From assembly GCA_964397565.1 (NCBI GenBank), contig CAYNJC010000059.1, forward strand, positions 1-18,508: a stretch of 18,508 nt of DNA, read 5' to 3'. Source of the stretch: JAPLST01 sp964397565 (lineage in GTDB: Bacteria; Auribacterota; UBA3054; JAPLST01). The position numbers were made by a program, and so were the translations under genes. Below the pieces are notes generated by a model. That model was not told the origin of the DNA and searched no databases. It saw only the letters and a list, made by a program, of their open reading frames with translations. Positions 1-7,466 of this stretch are shown piece by piece (the stretch's first letter is position 1; every line of letters starts with the position of its first letter).

Positions 1-296
1 ATTGTGCGCATACGACCGCCGGGTTGACCATCAATGAAAATGCCGATCCGGACGTGGTGCATGACCTCTTGCTGTCGCTAGACGATCTGGTCAAGAATCT
101 GCGTGAATTTCGGCACGGCGAGGGCAATTCGACGGCGCACGTCAAGAGCTCGCTGATGGGCGCGCACATCAGCGTGCCGATCACCGACGGCCGGCTGGCG
201 CTGGGCACTTGGCAGGCGCTTTATTTTTGTGAATTCGATGGCCCGCGCCAGCGCCAAGTCTGGATCACCTGCACCCCGGCACTGGAACATGCATGA
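1..296 (+). CDS. yjbQ: YjbQ/UPF0047 family protein (5' end outside window)
   Basis: This is the C-terminal part of a YjbQ (UPF0047) family protein. The reading frame is open from base 3 and enters the window mid-gene at Cys-Ala-His-Thr-Thr-Ala-Gly. The family hallmarks are visible: HTTAGLTINENADPDV at the left edge, then HGEGNSTAHVKSSLMG about 30 residues later, and a C-terminal GTWQALYFCEFDGPR strand. The TTG at base 24 lies inside the conserved HTTAGLT motif, so it is not the start. Family members are small trimeric proteins; weak thiamine-phosphate synthase activity is reported, but the physiological role is unsettled. The stop overlaps the next start (ATGA at 293-296), which implies translational coupling with cmk. 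The missing 5' part is probably about 40-50 codons. Confidence 0.88.
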   Translation, partial: CAHTTAGLTINENADPDVVHDLLLSLDDLVKNLREFRHGEGNSTAHVKSSLMGAHISVPITDGRLALGTWQALYFCEFDGPRQRQVWITCTPALEHA

Positions 297-1000
297 TCAT
301 CGCGATTGACGGCACGGTTGCCTCGGGCAAGAGCACGGCGGCGCGGCGCTTGGCGCAGCGCCTGGGCTACTTGTACATCAACACCGGCTTGATGTATCGC
401 GGGGTGGCCGCTTATTGCCGCCAGCACGGCATTCCAACGCATGACCAGCGCGCGGTCGCGTTGCACGTCAAATTTCTCGCGGTGGACTTGCGGAACGAGC
501 CCGACGGGCAGCATGTCTATGTCAATGATCATGATCTGACGGCGGCGGCGACGGCGCCGGACATGGGTGCGTTTGTCTCGGACATTGCCGACAACACGAC
601 CGTGCGCGAAGTGCTGGTGTGCGCGCAACAGCGGCTTGGCCGCGCGGCCGGCAATGCCGTGCTCGAAGGGCGTGACATTGGCTCGGTCGTGTTTCCCGAC
701 GCAGCGGTCAAGTTTTTTGTGGATGCCGACGTGCGCGAGCGCGCCCGCCGCCGCTTGGCGGATGACATTCAGAAGCATCCGGCGTTGACGCTGGATGCAG
801 TGGAAGCGGCCACGCGAGCGCGGGACGAACGCGACCGCACGCGCCCGGTCGGCGCGCTGCTGCGCATGCCCGATGCCATCATGATTGACACCACCCACAA
901 CGCCGGCCCGGACGAGACCGTTGAGCAGATGCTGGCGCACCTCGCCGAACTGATCCGCCCGATCGGTCCGATCCGTCCGACCGATGATTGCCATGCCTGA
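293..1000 (+). CDS. cmk: Cytidylate kinase
   Basis: Cytidylate kinase phosphorylates CMP and dCMP with ATP in the cytoplasm and feeds CTP/dCTP synthesis. The 235-residue product is of normal family length. The P-loop GTVASGKS lies at residues 7-14, followed by the YINTGLMYRGVA segment (about 28-40), which corresponds to the family's D/N-TGxxYR nucleotide-binding stretch. The strongly conserved EGRDIGSVVFPDA block is at about 125-137, followed by KFFVDADVRERARRR, the lid and C-terminal helix. The ATG overlaps the yjbQ stop by four bases, and the gene's end overlaps the pyrD start by up to 17 bases, so expression is probably coupled. I see no damage. Family assignment is by motif; confidence is high. 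Confidence 0.96.
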   Translation: MIIAIDGTVASGKSTAARRLAQRLGYLYINTGLMYRGVAAYCRQHGIPTHDQRAVALHVKFLAVDLRNEPDGQHVYVNDHDLTAAATAPDMGAFVSDIADNTTVREVLVCAQQRLGRAAGNAVLEGRDIGSVVFPDAAVKFFVDADVRERARRRLADDIQKHPALTLDAVEAATRARDERDRTRPVGALLRMPDAIMIDTTHNAGPDETVEQMLAHLAELIRPIGPIRPTDDCHA

Positions 1001-1898
1001 CCTCGCCGTCCAGATTGGCGCGCTGACGCTGCCGAATCCCGTCTTGGTCGCCTCCGGCACGTTTGGCAACGGCGAGGAGATGGCTGAGTTGCTTGATCTG
1101 CGCACGCTGGGCGGGATCGTGTTGAAAGGCACGACGCTACGAGCCCGGCGCGGCAATGCGCCGGCACGCGTGATCGAGACGCCGTCGGGATTGCTCAACG
1201 CGATTGGCCTGCAGAATGTGGGGCTTGAGGAAACGTTGCGCGAGAAAGCGCCATTTGTCAAGCAATTCGGCATTCCGGCCATCATTAATATTTCCGGCGA
1301 AACGATTGATGAGTATGTCGAGATGGCGGCGCGCGCGGATGCGGGCGCGGCGATTGATGCGATTGAAATGAACGTCTCGTGCCCGAATGTGCAGCACGGC
1401 GGGATTGCCTTTGGCACCGACCCGGCGTTGCTGCGCGAGACGGTGCGGCGCACGCGCGCGGCCACGCGCAAGCCATTGATCGTGAAGCTCTCGCCAAATG
1501 TGACCGACATCGCGCTGATGGCGCGCACGGTTGAGGATGCCGGTGCCGACGCCGTCTCACTGATCAACACGCTGGTCGGGATGGTGATTGACACGCGCCG
1601 CCGCCAGCCGGTGCTGGCCAACAAAATTGGCGGGCTGTCCGGCCCCGCAGTCCGGCCGGTGGCGGTGTGCATGACCTGGAAAGTGGCCAAGGCCGTGCGG
1701 ATTCCGGTGATCGGCATGGGTGGCATCGAATGCCTTGACGACGCGCTGCAATTCTTTATTGCCGGCGCGCGCGCGGTGCAGGTCGGCACGGCCACGTTTT
1801 ACAATCCAACGTGTGCGCTCGAGATCATTGTCGGGCTGGAGGCTTATCTGCGCGCACACCAACTCCGTAGCGTGACTGAGCTGCGCGGCGATTTTTAG
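984..1898 (+). CDS. pyrD: Dihydroorotate dehydrogenase, class 1B type (catalytic subunit)
   Basis: It oxidises dihydroorotate to orotate, the fourth step of de novo pyrimidine synthesis, using FMN. The 304-residue product has an N-terminal PNPVLVASGTFGNG (about 17-30), VLKGTT (Lys48), the catalytic-loop motif MNVSCPNV with Cys133 (class 1 enzymes use Cys, class 2 use Ser), KLSPNVTD (168-175), NKIGGLSGPAVRP (213-225) and a GMGGI FMN-phosphate loop (244-248). The lack of an N-terminal membrane helix also fits class 1. The start is ATG 984 or the in-frame ATG 993, which gives the more usual MPDLAVQIG beginning. Both overlap the end of cmk. Class 1B enzymes normally work with a PyrK electron-transfer subunit; no pyrK gene is visible in the window. 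Confidence 0.95.
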   Translation: MIAMPDLAVQIGALTLPNPVLVASGTFGNGEEMAELLDLRTLGGIVLKGTTLRARRGNAPARVIETPSGLLNAIGLQNVGLEETLREKAPFVKQFGIPAIINISGETIDEYVEMAARADAGAAIDAIEMNVSCPNVQHGGIAFGTDPALLRETVRRTRAATRKPLIVKLSPNVTDIALMARTVEDAGADAVSLINTLVGMVIDTRRRQPVLANKIGGLSGPAVRPVAVCMTWKVAKAVRIPVIGMGGIECLDDALQFFIAGARAVQVGTATFYNPTCALEIIVGLEAYLRAHQLRSVTELRGDF

Positions 1899-1903
1899 GC
1901 AAC

Positions 1904-3286
1904 GTGCATTTCCTTGATGATATTCGCGCGTCATGGCGGCGCATGTCGCCCTCCACGCATCAGTTCCTGGTGTTCATTGTCTTCAATGTGCTGTGCTGGC
2001 AGTCATTGATTGGGACGACCCTGGTGCTGCATGCCCGCGCGCTGGGCATTGACGCCGGCTGGATCGGCATTCTCAGCGCCTTGCAGCCGTTCACCATGAT
2101 GCTGGCGCTGGTGATGAAGCCGGTGGCGGAACGAGTCGGCTCGAAGCGCTTGCTGATGTCCGGCTGGACGGTGCGCAACGTGGTGATTGCGCCGATTGTC
2201 CTAACGCCCTGGGTGTTTCATTACTGGGGCAGCCTCGCCGCAGCCTGGCTGCTGTTCATTACAATTGGCTTGTTCTGCCTGGTGCGCGCGCTGGGCGGGA
2301 TTGGCTGGGCGGCGTGGTTGCACGAGATTGTGCCGCGCGAGCAGCGCGGCATGTATTTCAGTTTCGAGAGCATGATCACGCGCATCATGGCGGTCGGGTA
2401 CGGCATCATTCTGTTCTTGTTTTTGCGAGGGCAGCCGGCGCTGTGGCGCTTTGCGTGTGTGTCCGTCGTGGGCGTGTGCATGGGCTTGTTCAGCGTGCGC
2501 TTTTTGCGCCGGGTGCCGGGCGGCGCGCCAAGTCCGACGGCGGCACGCGCGGCGCACGCCTCCTATCGCGAATTGCTGGTGGTCATGCATGATCGCCCGT
2601 TTCTAAGGTTTGCCGTCTGGGCGTCGCTCGGGATCATGGTGTGCAGCGGCCAAATGCTGCTGTTGACGCTGTACCTGCGCGATTTTCTGGACATGTCACC
2701 CGGCACCATTTTATTGTTGAGTGCCTGCGGCAACGGGCTGGTCGCGCTGACGATCAATCGCTGGGCGCATGTGGCGGATCGGCACGGCAGTCCGCGCACG
2801 ATGGCGGCCTCCGCACTGCTAATGGCCGTGGCCCTGCTGGCACTGGCGTTGGCGCATCCGCGGCATGGCATGATCTGGATCTGCGTGCCGTTGTTCATGC
2901 TGCTGATCAATGCGGAGGCCGGCTTCTTTGTCGCGGTCAATCGCGGCTTTATGCATCGCGCCAAGGAAGGGCTGCGCCATGGCTACAGCGCGGTTTGGAT
3001 CGCCGGCACCTCCTTCAGTGCGGGCATCGTCACGGTGGCGGTCGGCCAACTGCTGAATAGTGGCGCGGGCTGGATGTATTGGGGCTGCAGCGCGGTGCTG
3101 GGCCTGGTGATGGCAGGCGTGGCCGTGGCGAGTATGCAGATCGCCTCGGTGACCGTGCCGACGGGTGAAGCTGCGGATCAGTTGTTCGACCCGAGCCGGC
3201 CGCTGTTTAGTTTGGTGCGGATGTGCGGCTATGTCTTTGATCCGACGCGCCCGCGGGATGCAACAGAATACAATGAGGAAAAATAA
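1904..3286 (+). CDS. MFS transporter, substrate unknown
   Basis: A polytopic inner-membrane protein of 460 residues. Hydrophobic segments recur at about 20-42, 52-73, 92-106, 110-130, 160-175, 183-198, 235-258, 266-285, 300-318, 323-345, 363-385 and 390-412, consistent with a twelve-helix major facilitator. A basic loop RVGSKR (77-82) lies between helices 2 and 3, where MFS motif A sits, and there is a long central loop (about 200-230). The last 45 residues are soluble. The start is taken as GTG 1904, five bases after the pyrD stop; ATG 1943 (MSPSTHQF) is a credible alternative that removes a 13-residue extension. Its position suggests cotranscription with cmk-pyrD, but this does not define the substrate. 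The family call rests on topology and motif A and is less certain than for its neighbours. Confidence 0.72.
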   Translation: MHFLDDIRASWRRMSPSTHQFLVFIVFNVLCWQSLIGTTLVLHARALGIDAGWIGILSALQPFTMMLALVMKPVAERVGSKRLLMSGWTVRNVVIAPIVLTPWVFHYWGSLAAAWLLFITIGLFCLVRALGGIGWAAWLHEIVPREQRGMYFSFESMITRIMAVGYGIILFLFLRGQPALWRFACVSVVGVCMGLFSVRFLRRVPGGAPSPTAARAAHASYRELLVVMHDRPFLRFAVWASLGIMVCSGQMLLLTLYLRDFLDMSPGTILLLSACGNGLVALTINRWAHVADRHGSPRTMAASALLMAVALLALALAHPRHGMIWICVPLFMLLINAEAGFFVAVNRGFMHRAKEGLRHGYSAVWIAGTSFSAGIVTVAVGQLLNSGAGWMYWGCSAVLGLVMAGVAVASMQIASVTVPTGEAADQLFDPSRPLFSLVRMCGYVFDPTRPRDATEYNEEK

Positions 3287-3450
3287 GATAAGGCTGCCCT
3301 GCGTTTTCGCACGGCGACGGCATGCACACGTAAGCACGCGGCACCACACTCAGTGATTGCTAGATTGTTATCCAGTGAGAGCGCTTTCTGCGTTGCAGTG
3401 TCCTTATAGCCGCCCGCGGTGAGGGCGGCTTCTGCAGCCGCGGTCATCCG

Positions 3451-3517
3451 CGCCGATGGCGGGATCCACGCCGTTGGCGGGACTCCAAGCAGCTCCAAGC
3501 AGGCGCCTGCGGCTACA
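3451..3517 (+). repeat. Copy 1 of a dispersed intergenic repeat family
   Basis: This stretch aligns with 14318-14400 in the same orientation. Both contain a GGCGGGATCCACGCCG-like segment (GCCGGCATCCATTCCG in the other copy), the exact 9-mer GGCGGGACT (3476-3484 and 14343-14351), a palindrome, and then the exact 8-mer GCGGCTAC (3509-3516 and 14392-14399). Here the palindrome is GCAGGCGCCTGC (3499-3510). Two internal near-repeats are also visible: CGCCGATGGCGGGA (3451-3464) and CGCCGTTGGCGGGA (3469-3482). Confidence 0.55.
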
Positions 3518-3570
3518 ATTGGCATGACACCTAGCAAGCGCATTCATTAGTATCACATTCTTTGCCGGAT

Positions 3571-3601
3571 GCCGGATTTGTCCGGCGAAGCCGCTTTTTT
3601 T
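3571..3601 (+). terminator. Possible terminator for the plus-strand operon
   Basis: A hairpin GCCGGA (3571-3576) / TCCGGC (3581-3586) is followed, after a GAAGCCGC segment that can itself form a 4-bp stem (3583-3586 with 3590-3593), by seven T residues (3595-3601). It lies about 285 bases beyond the MFS stop and is thus rather distant. On the minus strand there is no T-run, so it would not terminate moaA transcripts. Confidence 0.35.
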
Positions 3602-3658
3602 GGCCGCGACCAGGACGTTGAAGATCGTCAGACTGCCATCGCAGCGCGTGCTGCAGCG

Positions 3659-4636
3659 TCAGCCGCCGGTGCAGAGCATGTTGCAAGGACTTGGTGTGGT
3701 GTTCAAGGTATGCGTCGCCGGCTTCTGTGCGGCGGCGCGGCGCAGCGCGTCGGCCAGCGCGGCATCGTCAGCGGAGCGATCAAACAAGTCGCGGACACTG
3801 ACGCGCGCGACGGCATGCAGACACGGGATCAACTCGCCGCTGGCCGTCAGGCGCAGGCGATTGCAGGTGGCGCAGAACGGGCGCGACAGCGGTGAAATGA
3901 AGCCGATGCGCCCGGATCCACCATCAACCGAGTACCAATAGGCAGTCGAAGGCTCGCAGCTCGGAGGGCAAGGTTTTAGGACGAATTGTTCGGCCAGACG
4001 TCGAAAGACGAGTTCATTCGACATAAAATGTCGTTTGCAGTCGCCCGTGACGGTCGGCATGACCTCGAGGAAGCGCAGGGCGCAGTCGTGCAGAACGCAA
4101 TAGTCGGCCAGGGCGCAAATCTCGTGGTCGTTGATGCCCGCCATGACGACGCTGTTGATGCGCACATCGCTGAAGACACGGCGCGCGGCCTGGATGCCGT
4201 CGAGGGCCGGCTGCAACTCGCCGCCGGTCAGGTCGCGATAGACTGCCGGATCGAGCGTGTCGAGCGCGACGGTGACGCGCTGCAGCCCGGCGGTTTTCAG
4301 TGCGAGCGCGAGCGCGGTGAGCAAATGACCGTTGGTGGTGAGCGATAGGTCGCGAATGCCGGGAATACGGGCGAGGCGCGCGACCAAGTCCGGCAGGCCG
4401 TCGCGCAAGAGCGGCTCGCCGCCGGTCAGTTTAATTTTTGTGACACCAAGTGTGGCGGCGACGCGCGCCACGCGCACAATCTGGTCAAAGGTCAAGGTTG
4501 GGTCGGGCGCAGGCGGTGCGGCTTGGGCCGTGCAATAAGCACAGTGCAAGTTGCACTGGGTTGTCACCGAGATGCGTAAATAGGAAATCAGGCGGCCGTG
4601 CAGGTCGCGCAGGGGAAGCGGGCACGCGCTCGTCAT
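3659..4636 (-). CDS. moaA: GTP 3',8-cyclase MoaA (radical SAM)
   Basis: A radical-SAM enzyme that converts GTP to 3',8-cyclo-7,8-dihydro-GTP, the first step of molybdopterin synthesis; MoaC then forms cyclic pyranopterin monophosphate. The 325-residue product has YLRISVTTQC and the SAM [4Fe-4S] triad Cys28-x3-Cys32-x2-Cys35, the GGEP motif (72-75), the TTNG segment (100-103) and the second-cluster cysteines in CATCNRLRLTASGELIPC (Cys255, Cys258, Cys272). It ends in the required C-terminal Gly-Gly. ATG 4636 is chosen because it gives the usual short N-terminus; a TTG at 4666 would add ten atypical residues. It follows the moaC-moaB fusion by 59 bases on the same strand, so the two are probably cotranscribed. 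All key residues are present. Confidence 0.95.
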   Translation of the reverse strand: MTSACPLPLRDLHGRLISYLRISVTTQCNLHCAYCTAQAAPPAPDPTLTFDQIVRVARVAATLGVTKIKLTGGEPLLRDGLPDLVARLARIPGIRDLSLTTNGHLLTALALALKTAGLQRVTVALDTLDPAVYRDLTGGELQPALDGIQAARRVFSDVRINSVVMAGINDHEICALADYCVLHDCALRFLEVMPTVTGDCKRHFMSNELVFRRLAEQFVLKPCPPSCEPSTAYWYSVDGGSGRIGFISPLSRPFCATCNRLRLTASGELIPCLHAVARVSVRDLFDRSADDAALADALRRAAAQKPATHTLNTTPSPCNMLCTGG

Positions 4637-4666
4637 GGCTGCTTCGTCATGAATGTCAGATCTCAA

Positions 4667-4682
4667 ATGTGAAAGTTCACAT
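4667..4682. promoter_or_regulatory. Dyad between the moaC-moaB fusion and moaA
   Basis: ATGTGAA (4667-4673) and TTCACAT (4676-4682) form a 7-bp inverted repeat around AG. It reads TGTGA-N4-TCACA, like a CRP/FNR-type half-site pair but with N4 rather than the N6 of classical CRP sites. It lies about 30 bases upstream of the moaA start, in the only sizeable gap of the two-gene unit. It could be an operator, an mRNA hairpin or chance. Confidence 0.3.
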
Positions 4683-4695
4683 GTAACAGTTCAGA

Positions 4696-5622
4696 TCACA
4701 CAGTGGGCGCATGCCCGCTGCCGCGCAGCATCTGGATGGCATGCGGCAGGGTGGGGGACAAGGCGGTCAGGCATTCGCGCACGCCGCGCGGGCTGCCGGG
4801 CAGGGTGATGATGAGCGTGCGGCCGCGCAGGCCGGCGGTTGCATTCGAGAGGATCGCGCGCAGATTGCGTTCGCGGCCGTAGGCGCGCAACCATTCAGCA
4901 ATGCCGGGCGCTTCGCGTTCAAACAGGCCGCGCACGGCGGCGACGGTCGTGTCGCGCGGGCCAAAGCCGGTGCCGCCGCTGGTGATGATGAGATCACAGG
5001 GCGTGGCACACACGGCCGTCAAGGCCGCGACAATCCGGGGCGCGTCGTCCGGCACGACTAGCGGGCCGCTGACGGCAAAGCCAAGCTCACTCAGCAGCGC
5101 GCAGGCGCACGCGCCGCTCTCGTCCACGCGAGTGCCGGCGGTGACACTGTCGCTAATGACGACAACCGTGGCGCGCAGCGCGGGCCCCTCTGCCGGTTGG
5201 GCGTGCTGATGCAGTCCGCCGGTTTTCTCGAGCAAGGTGATGTCGCGAATGGCCAGCGTGTCGTCAATCGGCTTGAGCATGTCGTAGACCGTCAGTGCGG
5301 CGACGGCGGCGGCGGTCAACGCTTCCATCTCGACGCCGGTCTTGTAAATGGCTTTGACGTGGGTGGCGATGGCAATCGCGCCGGTTTTTTCATCAAGCGC
5401 AAAGAGGACCTCGATGAAATCAAGCGGGACGGGATGACAAGCAGGGATCAGCGTGCTGGTGCGCTTGGCGGCCTGAATTGCGGCGCAGCGCGCGACGGCC
5501 AGCACATCGGGCTTGGGCACATCATTGGCGGCCAGGCGCGTGACCGTTGACGGCGTGGCCAGCACGACGGCCCGGGCGCGCGCGGTGCGCAAGGTGGCAA
5601 ATTTGGCGGAGACGTCAATCAT
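4696..5622 (-). CDS. moaCB: Fused MoaC-MoaB/MogA molybdenum cofactor biosynthesis protein
   Basis: A 308-residue two-domain protein. Residues 1 to about 138 are MoaC (cyclic pyranopterin monophosphate synthase). They include KRTSTLIPACHP with Lys53 and His63, and GVEMEALTAAAVAALTVYDM followed by LK, which contains Asp114 and Lys117, the equivalents of the catalytic Asp and Lys of E. coli MoaC; the domain ends with LLEKTGG. After a short linker, residues about 148-308 are MoaB/MogA-like: VVVISDSVTAGTRVDESG (153-170), the MPT-binding TSGGTGFGPRD (214-224), and LPGSPRGVRECL (274-285). Such MoaC/MoaB fusions are known. The product supplies the step after MoaA and, through the second domain, possibly MPT adenylylation, though some MoaB proteins are inactive. 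It is the first gene of a two-gene unit with moaA behind a very strong-looking promoter. Confidence 0.94.
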   Translation of the reverse strand: MIDVSAKFATLRTARARAVVLATPSTVTRLAANDVPKPDVLAVARCAAIQAAKRTSTLIPACHPVPLDFIEVLFALDEKTGAIAIATHVKAIYKTGVEMEALTAAAVAALTVYDMLKPIDDTLAIRDITLLEKTGGLHQHAQPAEGPALRATVVVISDSVTAGTRVDESGACACALLSELGFAVSGPLVVPDDAPRIVAALTAVCATPCDLIITSGGTGFGPRDTTVAAVRGLFEREAPGIAEWLRAYGRERNLRAILSNATAGLRGRTLIITLPGSPRGVRECLTALSPTLPHAIQMLRGSGHAPTV

Positions 5623-5639
5623 AACAAACTCTATGAATG

Positions 5640-5668
5640 ATTATAGTGCGCCAGGCGGCGCGTGTCAA
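5640..5668 (-). promoter_or_regulatory. Perfect-consensus sigma-70-type promoter for moaCB-moaA
   Basis: On the minus strand TTGACA (5668-5663) and TATAAT (5645-5640) are both exact consensus hexamers with exactly 17 bases between them. Transcription would start near 5633-5634, only about 11 bases before the moaCB ATG at 5622, leaving no room for a good Shine-Dalgarno site. Confidence 0.8.
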
Positions 5669-5673
5669 GGGTA

Positions 5674-5717
5674 CAGAGCCGGGCAGAGCCGGGCGCAGAG
5701 CCGGGCTGGAGCCCGGC
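5674..5717. repeat. Tandem CAGAGCCGGGC repeats ending in a hairpin
   Basis: The 10-mer CAGAGCCGGG occurs three times at 5674-5683, 5684-5693 and 5696-5705. The last copy runs into a perfect hairpin, GCCGGGC (5700-5706) TGGA GCCCGGC (5711-5717). The block lies just upstream of the moaCB promoter and downstream of the lipoprotein gene's terminator. From memory, similar 'GAGCCCGGCGCTCCC' units are scattered between genes in several environmental bacterial genomes, but this was not searched. Confidence 0.7.
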
Positions 5718-5740
5718 GCTCCCAGGTGGCACTCCCGGGT

Positions 5741-5774
5741 GAAAAGGCGGCAGCCGGCACAGGCCGGCTGCCGC
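5741..5774 (-). terminator. Intrinsic terminator of the DUF11 lipoprotein gene
   Basis: A perfect 12-bp inverted repeat (GCGGCAGCCGGC 5747-5758 / GCCGGCTGCCGC 5763-5774) has a four-base loop. Read on the minus strand it is followed by CTTTTC (5746-5741). It begins 24 bases beyond the stop codon of the minus-strand gene ending at 5799, the expected place and orientation for a Rho-independent terminator. Confidence 0.8.
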
Positions 5775-5798
5775 ACAGACTGCACTTGCGCCGTGGAC

Positions 5799-7376
5799 TT
5801 AGTACACGTGCGTGCTTTCTTCCTCGACCACCGGGGCCTTGATCAGGTCGGACTTGAGATAGACTTTCACGCGTCCATCACCGATCTTGGCAGCCTTGGC
5901 TTTGATGTTATAGGTGGCGCTCTGCTTGGCGCCCAGAGACGGGATGACGGTGAAGGTGACGACACTGCCATCAATGGCGCCGGCGCTGTCACCGGTGGCG
6001 GTCAGCGGCCCGATCTCCTCAGGGAATTCAGCGCGGATGCTGACGTTGTTGTCTTCCTTCGTGCCTTGATTAGTCACGCGAATGATGTAGGTCGTCTCCT
6101 CGTCGATTTGGAGCGGGTCTTCGGTGTCGATCACCTCGATCAGCAGGGCGGCGTAGCCCTTCCAGAGGGTATCGTAATCCGCCTGGCGCTGGAGGTCGGC
6201 GGCGGTGACGGCGACGACGTTCTTATGCGTGCCGGGCGTGCGCGAGGTCAGCACTATTTCGAAGGACTCTTCGGCGCCGGGTGCGAGCTGCGGGATCGTC
6301 CAGACCGCGCGCGTGCCGGTCACAGCAGTCGCACCTTCGGCGGTGACGATTGACGTTTCGGGCGCGGCGTTGTCGGCCACCTCAACATTCTGGAGCGTGG
6401 TGTCGCCGAGGTTCGTCACTGCAATGACGTACTTGGCCTTCTTATTCAAGTATTGCACTGGAATGCCCGTCTTGGTGACGGCGAAGTCTTGCAGCATGAC
6501 GACGGTCGGCGCCTCGGCTTCAGCCTTGCCGGCATTGCTGGTCTCGACGCTGGCGCGGTTGGCAAAGCGGCCGCGCTGCATGGCTTTGAGACTGACCGCG
6601 AACGATTTCTCGCACTGCGGGTCGAGCGAGCCGACCTCAAAGCGCAAGGTCTTCTCGCCGCTTTCATGCTGCAGGCCATTCGGCACTTTATCATACACGA
6701 CGACGTTCTTGGCCGTGCCGTTGCCGTCATTCTTGACCGTGACGGTGTAGGTGACGACCTCGTTGAGCATGGCGGTTGCGGGCCCGGTCTTGCGGATCGA
6801 GATGGCCGGTTTGGTGATCGTCAAGGCGACGCAGGTGAGCGGCAGGGCTTCGACGGTCGCGCAGATTTCAGGAGTGCTCTGCTTGAGGGCCTTGAAGGTG
6901 ACGCTGATGAGTTGGGCTTCATCGGCGCGCATGGTCTTGATATTCCAGATCAATTCACTGCCCTCGTGTTCGGCGGCCGGCTGGCTCTCGACATACTCGA
7001 TGTTGGCCGGGATTTCCTGGCGGATCACGACCCGGGCGACATTGGCCAGCGCTTTCAGGCGCAACTCGACGGTAAAACGTTCCGTCTCGCCGACTGCTTG
7101 CGGCGCGACGGCATCCAAGGCGACCAAGCCGGCGTGCTGAATCAGCGGGCTGGACTGTGGAAAGGTCTGCTGCGGCACTTGCGGCACGACCGGCGTCGGG
7201 GGCGTCGTCGGCAGCGTCAGATCGTTTTGAGCAACGACAACCGGTGTCTGGCGCGGCGCGGGCTCGGCCACGGACGACGGCGGCGTCACGCTGGTGTCAG
7301 TGGAGGCGCAGCCGGTGAACATGCTGAGCACGGCCAACAGAGTGAAACGCTGCATGCTGTTCAAGGTGGACTTCAT
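5799..7376 (-). CDS. DUF11-repeat OmcB-like envelope lipoprotein
   Basis: A 525-residue exported protein. Residues 1-23 form a lipoprotein signal (hydrophobic LLAVLSMF, lipobox FTGC with Cys23; Phe at -3 is atypical). A Pro/Thr-rich linker (about 30-80) follows, then a run of immunoglobulin-like DUF11-type domains at about 85-185, 190-298, 300-398 and 405-525. Repeated signatures are ISIRKTGPATAMLNEVVTYT (193-212), FAVTKTGIPVQYLNKKAKY (298-316) and TYIIRVTNQGT (429-439). The protein ends PVVEEESTHVY, close to the remembered C-terminus of chlamydial OmcB (SDTENTHIY). Only Cys172, Cys182 and Cys255 remain in the mature part, so a disulfide lattice of OmcB type is less certain. ATG 7376 is preceded by GAGGA seven bases upstream on the coding strand. 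It is a tandem paralogue of the next gene, with its own promoter and terminator. Outer-membrane/periplasmic structural role is inferred. Confidence 0.85.
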   Translation of the reverse strand: MKSTLNSMQRFTLLAVLSMFTGCASTDTSVTPPSSVAEPAPRQTPVVVAQNDLTLPTTPPTPVVPQVPQQTFPQSSPLIQHAGLVALDAVAPQAVGETERFTVELRLKALANVARVVIRQEIPANIEYVESQPAAEHEGSELIWNIKTMRADEAQLISVTFKALKQSTPEICATVEALPLTCVALTITKPAISIRKTGPATAMLNEVVTYTVTVKNDGNGTAKNVVVYDKVPNGLQHESGEKTLRFEVGSLDPQCEKSFAVSLKAMQRGRFANRASVETSNAGKAEAEAPTVVMLQDFAVTKTGIPVQYLNKKAKYVIAVTNLGDTTLQNVEVADNAAPETSIVTAEGATAVTGTRAVWTIPQLAPGAEESFEIVLTSRTPGTHKNVVAVTAADLQRQADYDTLWKGYAALLIEVIDTEDPLQIDEETTYIIRVTNQGTKEDNNVSIRAEFPEEIGPLTATGDSAGAIDGSVVTFTVIPSLGAKQSATYNIKAKAAKIGDGRVKVYLKSDLIKAPVVEEESTHVY

Positions 7377-7449
7377 AGTTTCCTCATGAGCTACTGGATA
7401 AACAGCCACACTGCGAGTGCAACCGCTACACTGCATGCGTGGCAACAAA

Positions 7450-7458
7450 AGTATAGCA
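7450..7458 (-). promoter_or_regulatory. Extended -10 promoter of the DUF11 lipoprotein gene
   Basis: On the minus strand the sequence TGCTATACT (7458-7450) is an extended -10 (TGn-TATACT). No good -35 is seen at 16-18 bases, where the adjacent terminator stem lies. The start point would be near 7443, giving a leader of about 67 bases. The same TGCTATACTT appears upstream of two other envelope genes in this window. Confidence 0.5.
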
Positions 7459-7466
7459 AGTTTCGG

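Larger units (their letters stand above)
3287..3658. other. Non-coding interval with hairpins and a dispersed repeat
   Basis: This gap lies between the convergent MFS gene (plus) and moaA (minus). I find no convincing gene; the minus-strand open frame across 3229-3543 runs through the hairpins and has no family resemblance. It holds a 7-bp inverted repeat (GCCGCCC 3409-3415 / GGGCGGC 3423-3429), a repeat-family copy (3451-3517), a perfect 10-bp tandem duplication (CTCCAAGCAG at 3483-3492 and 3493-3502), a 12-bp palindrome (3499-3510) and a hairpin followed by a T-run near 3571-3601. Confidence 0.6.

Noticed and set aside
221..1795. Long minus-strand open frame (524 residues) opposite cmk and pyrD
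   Set aside because: It lies fully antisense to two certain genes, is rich in Arg/Ala/Ser as expected from GC-rich shadow frames, and has no domain likeness.
3229..3543. Minus-strand frame of 104 residues after the MFS gene
   Set aside because: It runs through hairpins, tandem duplications and a dispersed repeat copy and has no ribosome site or likeness to a family.
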